Below, piece by piece: positions 52,943 through 63,816 of a DNA stretch of 64,000 nt. The notes beneath the pieces are model-generated. The model saw only the letters and a program-made list of their open reading frames with translations, had not been told where the DNA came from and did no database searches. Position 1 is the first letter of the stretch; each line of letters opens with the position of its first letter. Source of the DNA: CANLBN01 sp965230205 (GTDB lineage Bacteria > Pseudomonadota > Gammaproteobacteria > Pseudomonadales > Cellvibrionaceae); NCBI GenBank assembly GCA_965230205.1, contig OZ245996.1, positions 3,844,001 to 3,908,000 on the forward strand, given 5' to 3'. The translations under genes were made by a program, and so were the position numbers.

Positions 52943-54351
52943 TATTTTTCTAAACTCGTTATATTGTCTTTACTCATTAAACTATTATCCTTTTGTTTAC
53001 TTGACTGCTTAACTGCTCTCTTACTTCCAGCAGCAGATTCATCACCGATACTTTCTTGCAAAAACATATCGTCAGGCCCTATTTCATCTTCAATTAGTTT
53101 ATCTACAGGTAAAGTACGTTTAGTTTTCGCACCAAGCTGTCGCAAGCCTTCGATTCGTTTAACAAGATTGCCCTTACCATCTACTAATCTTTTACGTGTT
53201 GCATCATAACTATTTTGTGTTTTTATTATCTGCGAACCTAAATCATCTAAAGATTCGATCACGAGAACAAACTGATCATATAATCCACCAGCTTGCTGCG
53301 CTATTTTCTCGGCATATTTATGCTGCTTATGGTATCGCCATATATTGGATACTGTACGTAATGTCGCCATTAATGTTGTCGGGCTAACTAATACGATTTG
53401 CTTGTCGTATGCTTCTCGAAATAACGCCGGCTCCGCTTGTAAAGCAGACATAAACGCCGCCTCTACCGGCATAAAAATAAAAACAAAGTCGAGGCTCTGC
53501 AAGCCTTCTAGGGACTCATAGTTTTTAATGCTAAGATTTTTAATATGAGCTCGGACAGAATTAACATGAGCTTGCAGTGCTTGCTTTTTCTCAACCTCAT
53601 CTTCTGTAGTAATGTAACGCTCATAATCCACTAAAGACACTTTAGCATCGATAACAAGCTGCTTATTTTCAGGCAAATAAATAATAACATCCGGGTTTCT
53701 TCGCTTGCCACTTTCATCACCCATGGAAACTTGAGTATTGTACTCTCTCCCCTTTTGCAGGCCTGATTCTTCTAGCAAGCGCTCAAGAATAACCTCGCCC
53801 CAATTCCCTTGAGTTTTATTATCGCCTTTTAATGCCAACGCTAAATTAACGGCATCCTGTCCAATTTTTTGTGTTTGTAATTGCAACTCTCCAATTTTCC
53901 CCATCAATTGATTACGCTCAGCACTTTCCTTTTGATAAACATCCGCAACTTGCTTTTTAAATTCATCAATCTGTAACCTCAATGGATTAAGAGAATGATT
54001 TAAGGTTTTCTGGTTTTGCTGATCAAACTGTTGTTGCTTGGTCTCAAAAATGCGGTTTGCCAAATTTTCGAATTCTTGCCCTAACTGCAAACGCGCCTCT
54101 TTTAATAACTGCGTTTGTTCCTGTAATTGAGACTGCATTTGCCCATGCTGGCCTTTCAAACTCGCCAACTCTTCTCTCGTACGGTACATCTGTAACTGCA
54201 GATTACTGAAATCTTGCGCAGCTAAGCTTAAGCGTCGTTTACCCAACCAATAAATCCATGTGCCAATAAGTGACGCACCTAACAAAAAACCAATGCAAGC
54301 CGTTACAATGGTCTTTTGATTGTTTAAAATAAAATCAATGAATGGAGACAT
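52942..54351 (-). CDS. rmuC: RmuC-family DNA recombination protein
   Basis: RmuC limits DNA inversion and rearrangement; the domain is a predicted nuclease. 469 residues from ATG 54351: one N-terminal transmembrane helix (about 11-32), a long coiled coil (residues 40-150), then the nuclease-like domain with NWGEVILERLLEESGL, NPDVIIYLPENKQLVIDAKV, SLVDYERY and FVFIFMPVEAAF. The frame continues upstream to 54465, but that segment overlaps the divergent TPR gene and lacks protein character. DUF2489 follows as the second gene. Confidence 0.9.
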   Translation of the reverse strand: MSPFIDFILNNQKTIVTACIGFLLGASLIGTWIYWLGKRRLSLAAQDFSNLQLQMYRTREELASLKGQHGQMQSQLQEQTQLLKEARLQLGQEFENLANRIFETKQQQFDQQNQKTLNHSLNPLRLQIDEFKKQVADVYQKESAERNQLMGKIGELQLQTQKIGQDAVNLALALKGDNKTQGNWGEVILERLLEESGLQKGREYNTQVSMGDESGKRRNPDVIIYLPENKQLVIDAKVSLVDYERYITTEDEVEKKQALQAHVNSVRAHIKNLSIKNYESLEGLQSLDFVFIFMPVEAAFMSALQAEPALFREAYDKQIVLVSPTTLMATLRTVSNIWRYHKQHKYAEKIAQQAGGLYDQFVLVIESLDDLGSQIIKTQNSYDATRKRLVDGKGNLVKRIEGLRQLGAKTKRTLPVDKLIEDEIGPDDMFLQESIGDESAAGSKRAVKQSSKQKDNSLMSKDNITSLEK

Positions 54352-54411
54352 AGTCAGGAAGTTCTCGATAAGGCTTCTATTATAATAATAAGTTGATACG
54401 ATAAGTAAAAA

Positions 54412-54822
54412 ATGAGTTCTACTATTTCCACAACCATACAGGCGATATGCGCCAAGGGCTACCAAGAGTATTCACAAAAAAATTACCCAGCCGCCCTCAG
54501 GCTATTCTATCAAGCTTGGCTGCAACTTCCCAAACCTCAAAGTGAACACGCTGATGCTGAGATCATACTATCAAGCATTGGTGATACTTATTACCAAATG
54601 GGCAAATATGAGACTGCAATTGAAGCTTTGCGCTCAGCTCTCTCCTGCCAAGAGAGCGACAAACGTGCATTCGTATTGCTTCGGCTTGGCCAAGCTCTAT
54701 TAGATTCCAATCATGAGCCTCAGGCTAAAACATACCTTCACCGTGCTTACAGACTACATGGGAGCGAATTATTCGACGACGAATTGCCCAAGTATAAAAA
54801 AGCGATCAGTGATTTAATATAA
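54412..54822 (+). CDS. TPR-repeat protein
   Basis: 136 residues made of about three tetratricopeptide repeats: KGYQEYSQKNYPAALRLFYQ, IGDTYYQMGKYETAIEALRS and LRLGQALLDSNHEPQAKTYL. No signal peptide, so a cytoplasmic protein-binding scaffold. The partner is unknown. It is divergent from rmuC and 80 bases upstream of murI on the same strand. Confidence 0.85.
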   Translation: MSSTISTTIQAICAKGYQEYSQKNYPAALRLFYQAWLQLPKPQSEHADAEIILSSIGDTYYQMGKYETAIEALRSALSCQESDKRAFVLLRLGQALLDSNHEPQAKTYLHRAYRLHGSELFDDELPKYKKAISDLI

Positions 54823-54901
54823 CCCTTAATTTTGCTGAAACTCAGATACAGTTACCGTAAAATCTACCTTTCTCGACTTAATCACCCAAAGGAAAGGCAT
54901 T

Positions 54902-55759
54902 TTGCCAGCACGTACATCTCCTCCACATATTCTTGTTTTCGACTCTGGAGTTGGTGGTTTAAGCATTACTCAAGCCATTGTGGAGCGGCACCCGCACTGC
55001 TCTATCACCTACGCTTCAGATAATGCGGCCTTCCCTTATGGCACCAAGCCTGAAGAACAACTGATTGAACGGGTTGATCGTGTACTACATACATTACAAG
55101 AAACTACCCATGCGGATATCATTGTTGTTGCCTGCAATACGGCAAGTACGGTCGCACTGCCTAAAATACGCGAACGCTTTAGCATCCCTATTATTGGTGT
55201 GGTACCGGCGATTAAACCAGCTGCTCAATTAAGCCATAGTAAAATTATTGGTCTATTAGCGACTCCGGGAACGATTGCCAGGCAGTATACAAAAGCATTG
55301 ATAGATGAATTTGCCCATGATTGTACGGTTATTTCTGTAGGCTCAAGTGAATTGGTTAAACTGGCTGAACGAAAGCTACGAGGGCAGGAGGTGACTCCAA
55401 ACGAATTGGAACCTATTGTTAATACATTCAAGCAGAATGTGGAAACTAATGCAGCAAATGACCAAAGCCAGATAATAGATACCATCGTATTAGCTTGCAC
55501 GCACTTTCCTTTACTTGAAAAAGAACTCAGAAATATACTGCCTGACATTCACTATTGGGTTGATTCAAGTGATGCCATTGCACGGCGCGTTGGTTACTGG
55601 CTTAACGAACTGCAATTGCCCTTATCATCGATGGAAACTCAAGCATCAGCACCACAATACAGCAGTATATTTACAGCTAGAGAACGAACATTAACAGAGC
55701 TTGGGCCTGCATTAGAGAACAGGGGTTTAGGGGACATTCACTATAAGGAGATCCAATAA
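54902..55759 (+). CDS. murI: Glutamate racemase
   Basis: Makes D-glutamate for peptidoglycan. 285 residues: FDSGVGGLSITQAIVERHP, DNAAFPYGTKPEEQLIERV, and the two catalytic cysteines in VVACNTASTVALP and VLACTHFPLLEKEL. The start is a TTG at 54902 with AAGGAAAGG about 5 bases upstream. The C-terminal 30 residues (after SSMETQASA) exceed the core fold. The stop abuts the TTG of the next gene, which reads AATAATTG, with SD AAGGAG inside murI. Confidence 0.94.
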   Translation: MPARTSPPHILVFDSGVGGLSITQAIVERHPHCSITYASDNAAFPYGTKPEEQLIERVDRVLHTLQETTHADIIVVACNTASTVALPKIRERFSIPIIGVVPAIKPAAQLSHSKIIGLLATPGTIARQYTKALIDEFAHDCTVISVGSSELVKLAERKLRGQEVTPNELEPIVNTFKQNVETNAANDQSQIIDTIVLACTHFPLLEKELRNILPDIHYWVDSSDAIARRVGYWLNELQLPLSSMETQASAPQYSSIFTARERTLTELGPALENRGLGDIHYKEIQ

Positions 55760-58552
55760 TTGTCTTCAATTCAACCCATATTACCTCCCTTATTTCGTAT
55801 CGAAACGATCATCGATGCTTGCGACAATAATCACCTTATACTGACACCTAACCAGCGTCTGCGCAGTAAAGCTTTACAAGCATGGGCAATGCATAAACAG
55901 TCGTTGAATCAGGAAGAAACTTGGCAGGCGCCACGGATTTATTCTCTAGAACAATGGTTTGAGTACTGCTGGAATACCTTACAGGGTATGACCTACCCTG
56001 ATAGCCAAGCTGTCATCGCATCAGCAGAGCAGGAACGCATTATATGGGAAAACATCACACAGAATTGTGATTTAATGCAGCCAGAAGCGATTGCCAAACA
56101 GGCCAATGATGCCTTGAGATCACTTGACCGCTGGCAGTTATCTATTCAGCAGTTAAGCTCCCATGACGATGACGAAGGTATACAGCTTTTTAAACAATGG
56201 TGCTCTTCTTTTAAAAGCCACTTACAACAACGAGGCTTGATAACACGGGAACAAAGCTACCAAATCATTGGTGATGCATTTGCTACTGATACGCTCTCGA
56301 AAGAACCTATTATTCATCTCGTAGGTTTTGACGATATCCCACCACTTTTTGATGCTCAGCTGACAAAAGCAGCGACTACAGTCAAGGTCATAGATCTACA
56401 AAGCTATATACCACAATCGCTTTGTAGAACGACCTACCCTGATAGCGAAGCAGAAATGGCAGCAGCAGCTGAATGGGCTAAAACCCTATTAAAAAGTAAT
56501 TCAAAATCGTCTGACCAAGCTATGCGTATTGGTATTATTGTCCCTAACTTAGGCCAATGCCGCTACCAAATTGAGCGCGCATTAATTAACAGTTTCGAAG
56601 GGAAAAGCCTATTAGCCGACAGCCCTCGCTACACTCTACCCTTCAATATTTCGGCAGGTATACCTCTAGCAGAAACACCTTTGTTTACCGATACGTTTTT
56701 GTTATTGAAACTCGTACAGAACAAGTGGTCTGTAGAAAATATATGCCAATTATTATTTTCTCCTTTTTGGGGAAGGCAATCAGAAGAAATTGAAGACCGT
56801 TGCCAATTATCTACACGATTACAATCACTCGGGGTATTTGACATTGATTTAAGCGAATTAAGATACCATGCGGAAAAGCTTGCACATAATGCAGAAAACA
56901 CAGGCGACACTGGAAATACCCCTGAAACAGATGAAAAATACTCTCTATTTAGCTATTTCAGCTCGATACACCAATATCAGTTAAACCATAAAAAGAAGCA
57001 ATTAGCCTCTCAATGGGTTGATGTTTTTTTACATCAATTAGACTTAATGAATTGGCCAGGAGAGCGACAGCCAGATAGTCTCGAGTATCAGCAAACACAA
57101 CTTTGGTATCAATTACTAGAAAGTTTTGCGGGCCTGGATAATGTACTTGGCTCTATCAGCGCTAATGAAGCCATTGAGCAATTGCAGGGTATGGCAAAAC
57201 GACAACCTTTTCAGGCAAAAGTAACAGATTCCCCTATTCAAGTACTAGGGGTACTAGAAGGTGCCGGGCTTCACTTTACCCATTGCTGGGTTTTAGGGCT
57301 TCATCAACAAGCCTGGCCTCCAGTACCAACACCCAATCCTTTATTGCCTCTAGCCTTACAACGAGAATATCAGATGCCTCATTCCAGTAGTCTACGCGAG
57401 CTGGAATTTGCTAAATCATTAACCCAAAACTATCGGCATTGTGCAGAGACTATAGTCTTCAGCTCTCCTGATTATGACTCTGAAAATGAATTGCCTCTTC
57501 TCCCCAGCCAATTAATCAGTGACATCCCTATAACAAGTGAAAATAGCGCACCTGGCTCAAATGGCATCAGTGAATTTTCTCACTATTTAGAGGCACTTCA
57601 TCATAGTCAATCTATGGAAAATATAGATTGCCAGAGTGGCCCACAAGTCAGTGAACGGGACTTTAATGAGCAAGGAGAATTGGGAGGCGGTACAGGCATA
57701 ATAAAAGCCCAATCAGCTAACCCTTTTGACGCATTTGCGAACTACCGACTTAAGGCGAGAAATCCACTGCCACCTGTGATCGGCTTTTCCGCTATTGAGC
57801 GAGGCAATATACTCCATCAGGCATTAGCCAGCATCTGGCACAAACTTAAGGACCAAAAAACTCTCATAGCAACGGACAAACAACAACTAAAAGCAATGGT
57901 AGCTTCGGCTGTTAGTGCTGAAGTTCAACTATTACGTAAGCGTAAACCACTGCATTTAGGGATTACTCTTTGTGAGCTCGAAACAAAGCGGCAAACACAA
58001 TTGATTATGCAATGGCTTGAATTTGAAACAAGCCGACCTCCCTTTACGGTTGTATCGATAGAAGAGTCCTTCTCTATTAAAGTCAAGGACGCCCTACTAA
58101 AATTACGGCTGGATCGAGTAGACCAATTAACTGATGAAAACGGTAAAAATAGCTATTTAATCATTGACTATAAAACAGGGAATAGCACTGTTAATGACTG
58201 GCAAGGTGAACGTCCCAAAGAACCGCAACTTCCTTTTTATTTGATGACTCAACAATTAAAGAGCCAATTTAATCCTTTAGTTGGTATAAGCTTCGCTCAA
58301 ATTAATATTCATAAACAAACATTAGTGGGTCTTCACGATGGAGAACATCCTATCAATGGACTCAGTGCTATAGGAGATAGTCGTGCTGACTTGCCTAATA
58401 ACTGGCCAGAGGCAAAGGAACACTGGCAAAAAGTACTCACAAGACTGTTTGAGGACTACTTAGCTGGCGACTGCTGCGTTGATTATCGCGACAACGCTAG
58501 CCTCTTACTCAACCAAGACATGCTTCCATTAAACCGCTTTTACGATCAATAA
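55760..58552 (+). CDS. AddB-like PD-(D/E)XK nuclease (TIGR03623-type DNA repair protein)
   Basis: 930 residues from a TTG at 55760 with AAGGAG 9 bases upstream. The first two thirds resemble a degenerate UvrD-type helicase lacking a Walker A motif (HLILTPNQRLRSKALQAWAM, RIGIIVPNLGQCRYQIERAL, THCWVLGLHQQAWPPVPTPN); the C-terminal RecB-family nuclease has IERGNILHQALASIW, LKLRLDRVDQL and YLIIDYKTGNS. It works in double-strand break end processing with the helicase encoded downstream. In relatives the two genes are adjacent, but here a chemoreceptor gene lies between them. Confidence 0.86.
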   Translation: MSSIQPILPPLFRIETIIDACDNNHLILTPNQRLRSKALQAWAMHKQSLNQEETWQAPRIYSLEQWFEYCWNTLQGMTYPDSQAVIASAEQERIIWENITQNCDLMQPEAIAKQANDALRSLDRWQLSIQQLSSHDDDEGIQLFKQWCSSFKSHLQQRGLITREQSYQIIGDAFATDTLSKEPIIHLVGFDDIPPLFDAQLTKAATTVKVIDLQSYIPQSLCRTTYPDSEAEMAAAAEWAKTLLKSNSKSSDQAMRIGIIVPNLGQCRYQIERALINSFEGKSLLADSPRYTLPFNISAGIPLAETPLFTDTFLLLKLVQNKWSVENICQLLFSPFWGRQSEEIEDRCQLSTRLQSLGVFDIDLSELRYHAEKLAHNAENTGDTGNTPETDEKYSLFSYFSSIHQYQLNHKKKQLASQWVDVFLHQLDLMNWPGERQPDSLEYQQTQLWYQLLESFAGLDNVLGSISANEAIEQLQGMAKRQPFQAKVTDSPIQVLGVLEGAGLHFTHCWVLGLHQQAWPPVPTPNPLLPLALQREYQMPHSSSLRELEFAKSLTQNYRHCAETIVFSSPDYDSENELPLLPSQLISDIPITSENSAPGSNGISEFSHYLEALHHSQSMENIDCQSGPQVSERDFNEQGELGGGTGIIKAQSANPFDAFANYRLKARNPLPPVIGFSAIERGNILHQALASIWHKLKDQKTLIATDKQQLKAMVASAVSAEVQLLRKRKPLHLGITLCELETKRQTQLIMQWLEFETSRPPFTVVSIEESFSIKVKDALLKLRLDRVDQLTDENGKNSYLIIDYKTGNSTVNDWQGERPKEPQLPFYLMTQQLKSQFNPLVGISFAQINIHKQTLVGLHDGEHPINGLSAIGDSRADLPNNWPEAKEHWQKVLTRLFEDYLAGDCCVDYRDNASLLLNQDMLPLNRFYDQ

Positions 58553-58716
58553 ACACAAAAAGCAGGCTCGAAAAGAAGATTACTATTTCTTATTTCCCCT
58601 TTATCTCCGGATATTCATCCACAAAAAAACAATCTTAGCCACATTTCGCTATTCAGCGCCTTAAAAAGAAATAAAAAGTGACATTAATTCACCTTCCTCA
58701 CTTACATTTCATGAGA

Positions 58717-58745
58717 TTGCTCTACACTGAATTTATATGTATTAA
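58717..58745 (+). promoter_or_regulatory. Candidate sigma-70 promoter for the chemoreceptor gene
   Basis: TTGCTC (58717-58722) and TATTAA (58740-58745) with a 17-base spacer, ending 21 bases before the ATG. No sigma-28-like GCCGATAA was found. The match is partial. Confidence 0.35.
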
Positions 58746-58766
58746 AACAATGAAAGGTCCACAGAT

Positions 58767-59996
58767 ATGGCGTCCACTTCGGTTTTTCTTAAAATGTCTC
58801 ATAAAGCCCTATCTATAGCCTTAGTCTCAACCCTTGTCATTGCGCTAATCAGCCATTGGCTTTTACCCTCGCTAACCCCTCTTTGTATCGCCATCGCTAT
58901 AGGCATTGCCCTAATTTATGCTCTTAAACCAAACTCCTTACAGCGCGATGATGAAATTAAGCCTATTGTTCAAACCAACCAGAATAATGGCGAACAGCAG
59001 TTTCTGAAGGTCTTAGCCAGTGAGATTGACAGCCAGATCAATCTTGTCGATAGCGACCTAAAACAATTACAAAGTATCTTGTGTGATGCCACAGGTGCAT
59101 TATCCACAACGGTTTTAAATGTTGATAGCGATACTGGCAATCAACGGCAAGCACTGGAATCACTGATTAATGAGCTAATGGAAGCAACCAGTGTCGAAAA
59201 GAAAGCATCTCTGGACGAAGAGTCCAGTATTCGACGTTATAGCACTACTGCTAACGAAACTGTCAGTAGCTTATTAGGGCAGCTGAAACAAATACATACA
59301 GATTCTATAACACTTTCTGAGAATTTTCAGGGAATAACGAGTGATTTCGACGAAATTATGTCTTATCTCGGCAATATTAATGACATCAACTCACAAACGA
59401 ACTTATTAGCGCTAAATGCCGCTATTGAAGCCGCAAGAGCAGGAGATGCAGGCCGTGGATTTAGTGTTGTGGCTGACGAGGTTCGTGCTTTATCTATTCG
59501 CACAGAAGAATTTAATCAACAAATCAAACAAAAAATAGAATCGACGGAATCTAAAATTACTCACTCCATGTCATCGCTAGCATCTGCAACCAGTATTGAT
59601 ACTGAAGAGTCAGAAGCCGCAAAGCAGAAAATGAATGCATTATGGGGAGAGTTATCTGGAATGCATTCTCTGGTTATTAACCAATCAGGGCATATTGAAG
59701 CCTTATCACAACGTATTAATACTCTGGTTATGGAAGGAATGTTGTCATTACAATTTGAAGATATCGCTCGGCAACTCATTGAACATATCAATGAACGTGT
59801 CGTGACCATCAATAAGCTGGTTGATGACTCACTCGAAGGGTATATAGCCGTGGGAGAAGCTAAAGGTGATCAAGCACGTAAAGAGTCCTATACCGCTTTA
59901 GAATCCCGCTTTAACACAGCGAAAGACGAATTAAATAATATTGCCAAAGCCGTTAATCAAACCAATATGGATCAAGGAGATGTCGATCTGTTTTAG
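58767..59996 (+). CDS. Methyl-accepting chemotaxis protein without periplasmic sensor
   Basis: 409 residues: two closely spaced N-terminal transmembrane helices (about 14-31 and 34-52) with only a two- or three-residue turn between them, so no periplasmic ligand domain; then a coiled coil and the signalling hairpin with INDINSQTNLLALNAAIEAA then RAGDAGRGFSVVADEVRAL. The C-terminus lacks a receptor-methylation pentapeptide. The input is likely cytoplasmic or membrane based. The gene interrupts the AddAB-like pair. Confidence 0.9.
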   Translation: MASTSVFLKMSHKALSIALVSTLVIALISHWLLPSLTPLCIAIAIGIALIYALKPNSLQRDDEIKPIVQTNQNNGEQQFLKVLASEIDSQINLVDSDLKQLQSILCDATGALSTTVLNVDSDTGNQRQALESLINELMEATSVEKKASLDEESSIRRYSTTANETVSSLLGQLKQIHTDSITLSENFQGITSDFDEIMSYLGNINDINSQTNLLALNAAIEAARAGDAGRGFSVVADEVRALSIRTEEFNQQIKQKIESTESKITHSMSSLASATSIDTEESEAAKQKMNALWGELSGMHSLVINQSGHIEALSQRINTLVMEGMLSLQFEDIARQLIEHINERVVTINKLVDDSLEGYIAVGEAKGDQARKESYTALESRFNTAKDELNNIAKAVNQTNMDQGDVDLF

Positions 59997-60230
59997 AAGT
60001 ACACAAAGCCAATCAACTGATACCACACTCCCCTGCTTAAAAGCCCCCTGTTATGCCATTCTGCCAAGAAGACTCGTTACAAACCCTTTAATAGCTCTTC
60101 CCATTTATCGTTTTTTTTGTTTTAATTTCAACCACTTATGATACTGAGAATAGCTATCATTCTTACTGGCACAATATCTTGATACCAAGAGTATAATTGT
60201 TCACCACCCTCAACGCCCGAATATTCAATT

Positions 60231-63200
60231 ATGGCTTTACCTAAAGATTCTGCGGTTCGTCAACAGGCACTGGATATCTGCCAATCCTTTGCGGTCAGCG
60301 CCCCTGCGGGCTCAGGTAAAACTGGCCTACTGACTCAACGGGTATTAGCACTGCTTGGAGCATGTGAACAGCCTGAAAATGTCCTTGCCATCACATTTAC
60401 TAAAAAAGCAGCTGCAGAGATGCAAAGCCGAATACTTTCGGCACTACATGATGTACAGGAAAAAATTCAACATCACTCACCACCTCCAGAAGAAGCTCAT
60501 GCAAGGGTAACTTGGGATCTCGCAATTAAAGTGTTGCAGCGGAACGAGGAAAAACAGTGGCAACTATTATCCTTACCTAACCGATTACGTATCACGACTA
60601 TTGATAGTTTTTGCAGGCAAATCAGTCAGCAAATGCCGTTAAGTAATTCATTAGGTCATACCCCAGAAGTATTAGATAGCGCCGAAGTAGAATATGCGTA
60701 TCAGCTAGCAACCAGAGAAACTCTTACTTTATTAGAAAAAAATCACCCTTTGCAAGATGACCTAATCACTTTAGTTCAGCATTTTAATAACCAATTGACA
60801 ACACTGGAAAATTTATTTATCCAGTTATTAAAACGTCGAGACCAATGGTTAGGGCCTTTATATTCCTCAAAAGATCAAAGACAAAATCTCGAAAGTATAT
60901 TGCAGTCAGTCATTAATAGTCACTTACAACAATTAAAGGAATCTTTAAAACCTTTATCAGGTGAGCTAATTTCATTGGCAGACTATGCCGCCACAATGCT
61001 GAATAAAGAAAGTAAACTCTCGGATATTTCTGTTTGTGCCGGCATTGAAGAGCTGCCACCGGCTCAATATACCGCAATAAACCAATGGATGGGTTTAGTC
61101 GAGTTATTAACCACTAAAACTGGCAATATCCGCGGCACTATTGATAAACGCTGGGGGTTTCCAGCACCCGATAAAAATATGAGTAAAGAGGAAAAAGCGT
61201 TTACTAAAGAGCAAAAACAACGCATGCTCACTTTACTTAAAGAAATTAGCTCTCTAAACAATACCAAAGATTTACTGCACAGTACACGAGGCTTACCAAG
61301 CCCTGCCTATACTGACCAGCAATGGAACCTGTTGGATAGTCTGACTCGTGTATTGACCTTATTGTGCGCTCAACTACGCATCATTTTTCAACAACTGGGA
61401 AAAACCGATTTTATTGATATCACATTAGCTGCCCTAAATGCCTTAGGGGGCGATGAGCGGCCAACTGATTTAGCCCTTAAACTGGATTACCAAATTCAAC
61501 ATATTCTCGTCGATGAATTCCAAGATACCTCGACACCACAATTACAATTATTAAAAAAACTCACTGCTGGTTGGCAATTTGACGATGGCCGTACATTATT
61601 TGTTGTTGGTGATGCGATGCAATCCTGTTATGGGTTTCGTGATGCAAATGTTGGCATTTTTCTCGATATTAGAAAAAACGGATTAGGGAATATCGATCTT
61701 ATCCCATTAGATTTGACTGTTAATTTTCGTTCACAAAAAAAACTAGTCGACTGGTGCAATGATATTTTCGAAAACATTTTTCCAAAACATAATGCCATTA
61801 ACAAAGGAGCTGTCAAATACCAGCATGCTATAGCATTTAATTCGGCTAATGACGAGCAAGCCGTTACCACACATTTATTTGTTAGCAATGAAAAAATAAA
61901 ACAGCGCTCTCATGAAGCGAATAAAATCGCCGAAGTCATCCAGGATACTCAAAATCAAAACCCTGATGGATCTATTGCTATTCTTGTGCGGAAACGTGGT
62001 CAAGTCAATGAGATTACAAAAGCGCTTAATCAGACAAATATCACTTATCGAGCGACCGAAATCGATAGACTAAATACTAGCATGGTGATTATAGATTTGC
62101 TCACCTTAACTCGATCATTACTTTACCCAAATGATCGTATTGCCTGGCTTTCATTACTACGCGGGCCATGGTGTGGTTTAGACATGGAAGACTTATATAA
62201 AATAGCAAACGCGCACATTGAGAGAAAAAACTCCATACTTTTCTCTTTAATAGCAAAAAATAGAAGTAACTTAAGCTTGTCAAAGAATGGCCGAATCCTT
62301 CTTGATCGCTTTATATCGACTATACAACACTCTTTACAAAACCAAGGCCGCTACAGCTTAAGACAATGGATTGAAGCGACATGGCTACAATTAGGTGGCA
62401 AAGCATTATTAAAAAACGAAAAAGATTACAGCACTGTGAATGCTTTTTTACAATTACTTGAAAAGCATCAGCAAGGTTGGCGTCTACCTCACTGGGATAC
62501 ATTTAAAAATGCAGTGAACCAGCTTTATGCAGATGCCGCATTCGATGATACAACAAAAAATAGTGCAAAGCCTGCTGTTGAAATTATGACTATACATAAG
62601 GCTAAAGGTTTAGAGTTTGATACTGTCATTATCCCTGGTTTAGATCTATCATCTGCTAGTGACAAACAAGAATTACTCGCCTGGCTTGAAGTATTAGACA
62701 ACCAGCAGAAAAGTCAATTAGTGATTAGCCCGGTTCATGCAACAGGAAATGAACGCGATCTCGTACATGATTATATTCGTGAACAGCAAAAACAAAAACA
62801 AAGTCTCGAATCGGACCGGCTATTTTATGTGGGGTGTACTCGTGCGATTAACCAACTACACCTGTTGGCCTATCATACCCAAGAATGGGAAGGGAAAAAG
62901 TCAGAATATAATGAAGGTCAAGTTAATCAACCATTAAAATCTTCATTAACTGCACCCAAAAGGAACACCTCATTATCCAATATATGGCCTTACATTATAG
63001 AAAATGTATTGCTCTATCCCATAACTGAAATAAATAAAACTGATAATCAAGAAAGACCCAAGCATCCTAGTCGTATTTCTCGACTTTCGATTGATTGGCA
63101 GCGACCTAATTATGAAAGTGATGATTTATTAAAAAAATATCGTTTACAACATTACAATGAAACAGTCGTTAGCGATAATCGAGCACGCCCCGATGAACTG

Positions 63201-63734
63201 AAACGGCGGCATGCACGCTATTTTGGCACGATTTTACACAATGCACTTCAACAGATTACAGAAACAGGCCACCAACACTGGAACCAAGCACGCATTAAAA
63301 ATCAGGAAGCCTTTTGGCAAAAGCAGTTAGAGCAAATGGGAACACCTAAAAGTTTATCCATAGAACAATCTCATAAAATATCTCTATCAGTTGATAAAAT
63401 GTTAAAGAGTAAAGTGGGAAATTGGTTGTTGGATCACCAACACCCATCCAGCTCATGCGAATTAACCCTATGGTCAAACCGCTATAAGCAATTGAAAGAA
63501 TTGATCATTGACCGTACATTTATTGACGCTAAGGATAATACTCGCTGGATTGTTGATTATAAAAGCAGTGAACCCGATCACAACCAAAATATCGATGAAT
63601 TTGTCACTCAAGAAGCCGAGATATATAAGCAACAGCTGGCAAATTACAGGGAGTTGTTCAAAAATCATAGCGAACCAATCCGAACAGCTCTCTATTTCCC
63701 CTTGCTTGATATATTTCATGAAATTAAATTTTAA
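60231..63734 (+). CDS. AddA-like UvrD-type helicase-nuclease
   Basis: 1167 residues: Walker A FAVSAPAGSGKTGLLTQRVL near 19-38, motif Ia ITFTKKAAAEMQ, Walker B HILVDEFQDTSTPQLQLL, VVGDAMQSCYGFRDANVGIF, motif V/VI MTIHKAKGLEFDTVIIPGL and FYVGCTRAINQLHLLA, and a C-terminal RecB-like nuclease with RWIVDYKSSEPDHNQNIDEF. It is the partner of the 930-residue nuclease upstream, together an AddAB-like end-resection enzyme. A 234-base gap before it holds nothing I can name except a weak promoter-like region. RecBCD was not seen. Confidence 0.93.
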   Translation: MALPKDSAVRQQALDICQSFAVSAPAGSGKTGLLTQRVLALLGACEQPENVLAITFTKKAAAEMQSRILSALHDVQEKIQHHSPPPEEAHARVTWDLAIKVLQRNEEKQWQLLSLPNRLRITTIDSFCRQISQQMPLSNSLGHTPEVLDSAEVEYAYQLATRETLTLLEKNHPLQDDLITLVQHFNNQLTTLENLFIQLLKRRDQWLGPLYSSKDQRQNLESILQSVINSHLQQLKESLKPLSGELISLADYAATMLNKESKLSDISVCAGIEELPPAQYTAINQWMGLVELLTTKTGNIRGTIDKRWGFPAPDKNMSKEEKAFTKEQKQRMLTLLKEISSLNNTKDLLHSTRGLPSPAYTDQQWNLLDSLTRVLTLLCAQLRIIFQQLGKTDFIDITLAALNALGGDERPTDLALKLDYQIQHILVDEFQDTSTPQLQLLKKLTAGWQFDDGRTLFVVGDAMQSCYGFRDANVGIFLDIRKNGLGNIDLIPLDLTVNFRSQKKLVDWCNDIFENIFPKHNAINKGAVKYQHAIAFNSANDEQAVTTHLFVSNEKIKQRSHEANKIAEVIQDTQNQNPDGSIAILVRKRGQVNEITKALNQTNITYRATEIDRLNTSMVIIDLLTLTRSLLYPNDRIAWLSLLRGPWCGLDMEDLYKIANAHIERKNSILFSLIAKNRSNLSLSKNGRILLDRFISTIQHSLQNQGRYSLRQWIEATWLQLGGKALLKNEKDYSTVNAFLQLLEKHQQGWRLPHWDTFKNAVNQLYADAAFDDTTKNSAKPAVEIMTIHKAKGLEFDTVIIPGLDLSSASDKQELLAWLEVLDNQQKSQLVISPVHATGNERDLVHDYIREQQKQKQSLESDRLFYVGCTRAINQLHLLAYHTQEWEGKKSEYNEGQVNQPLKSSLTAPKRNTSLSNIWPYIIENVLLYPITEINKTDNQERPKHPSRISRLSIDWQRPNYESDDLLKKYRLQHYNETVVSDNRARPDELKRRHARYFGTILHNALQQITETGHQHWNQARIKNQEAFWQKQLEQMGTPKSLSIEQSHKISLSVDKMLKSKVGNWLLDHQHPSSSCELTLWSNRYKQLKELIIDRTFIDAKDNTRWIVDYKSSEPDHNQNIDEFVTQEAEIYKQQLANYRELFKNHSEPIRTALYFPLLDIFHEIKF

Positions 63735-63816
63735 GTGAGCATATTCAGGTTTTTTATTCTCATGTAGAATAAGGCGGTTAAACACAACGGGTTTTTAAGG
63801 TACATCATAGGCAGTT

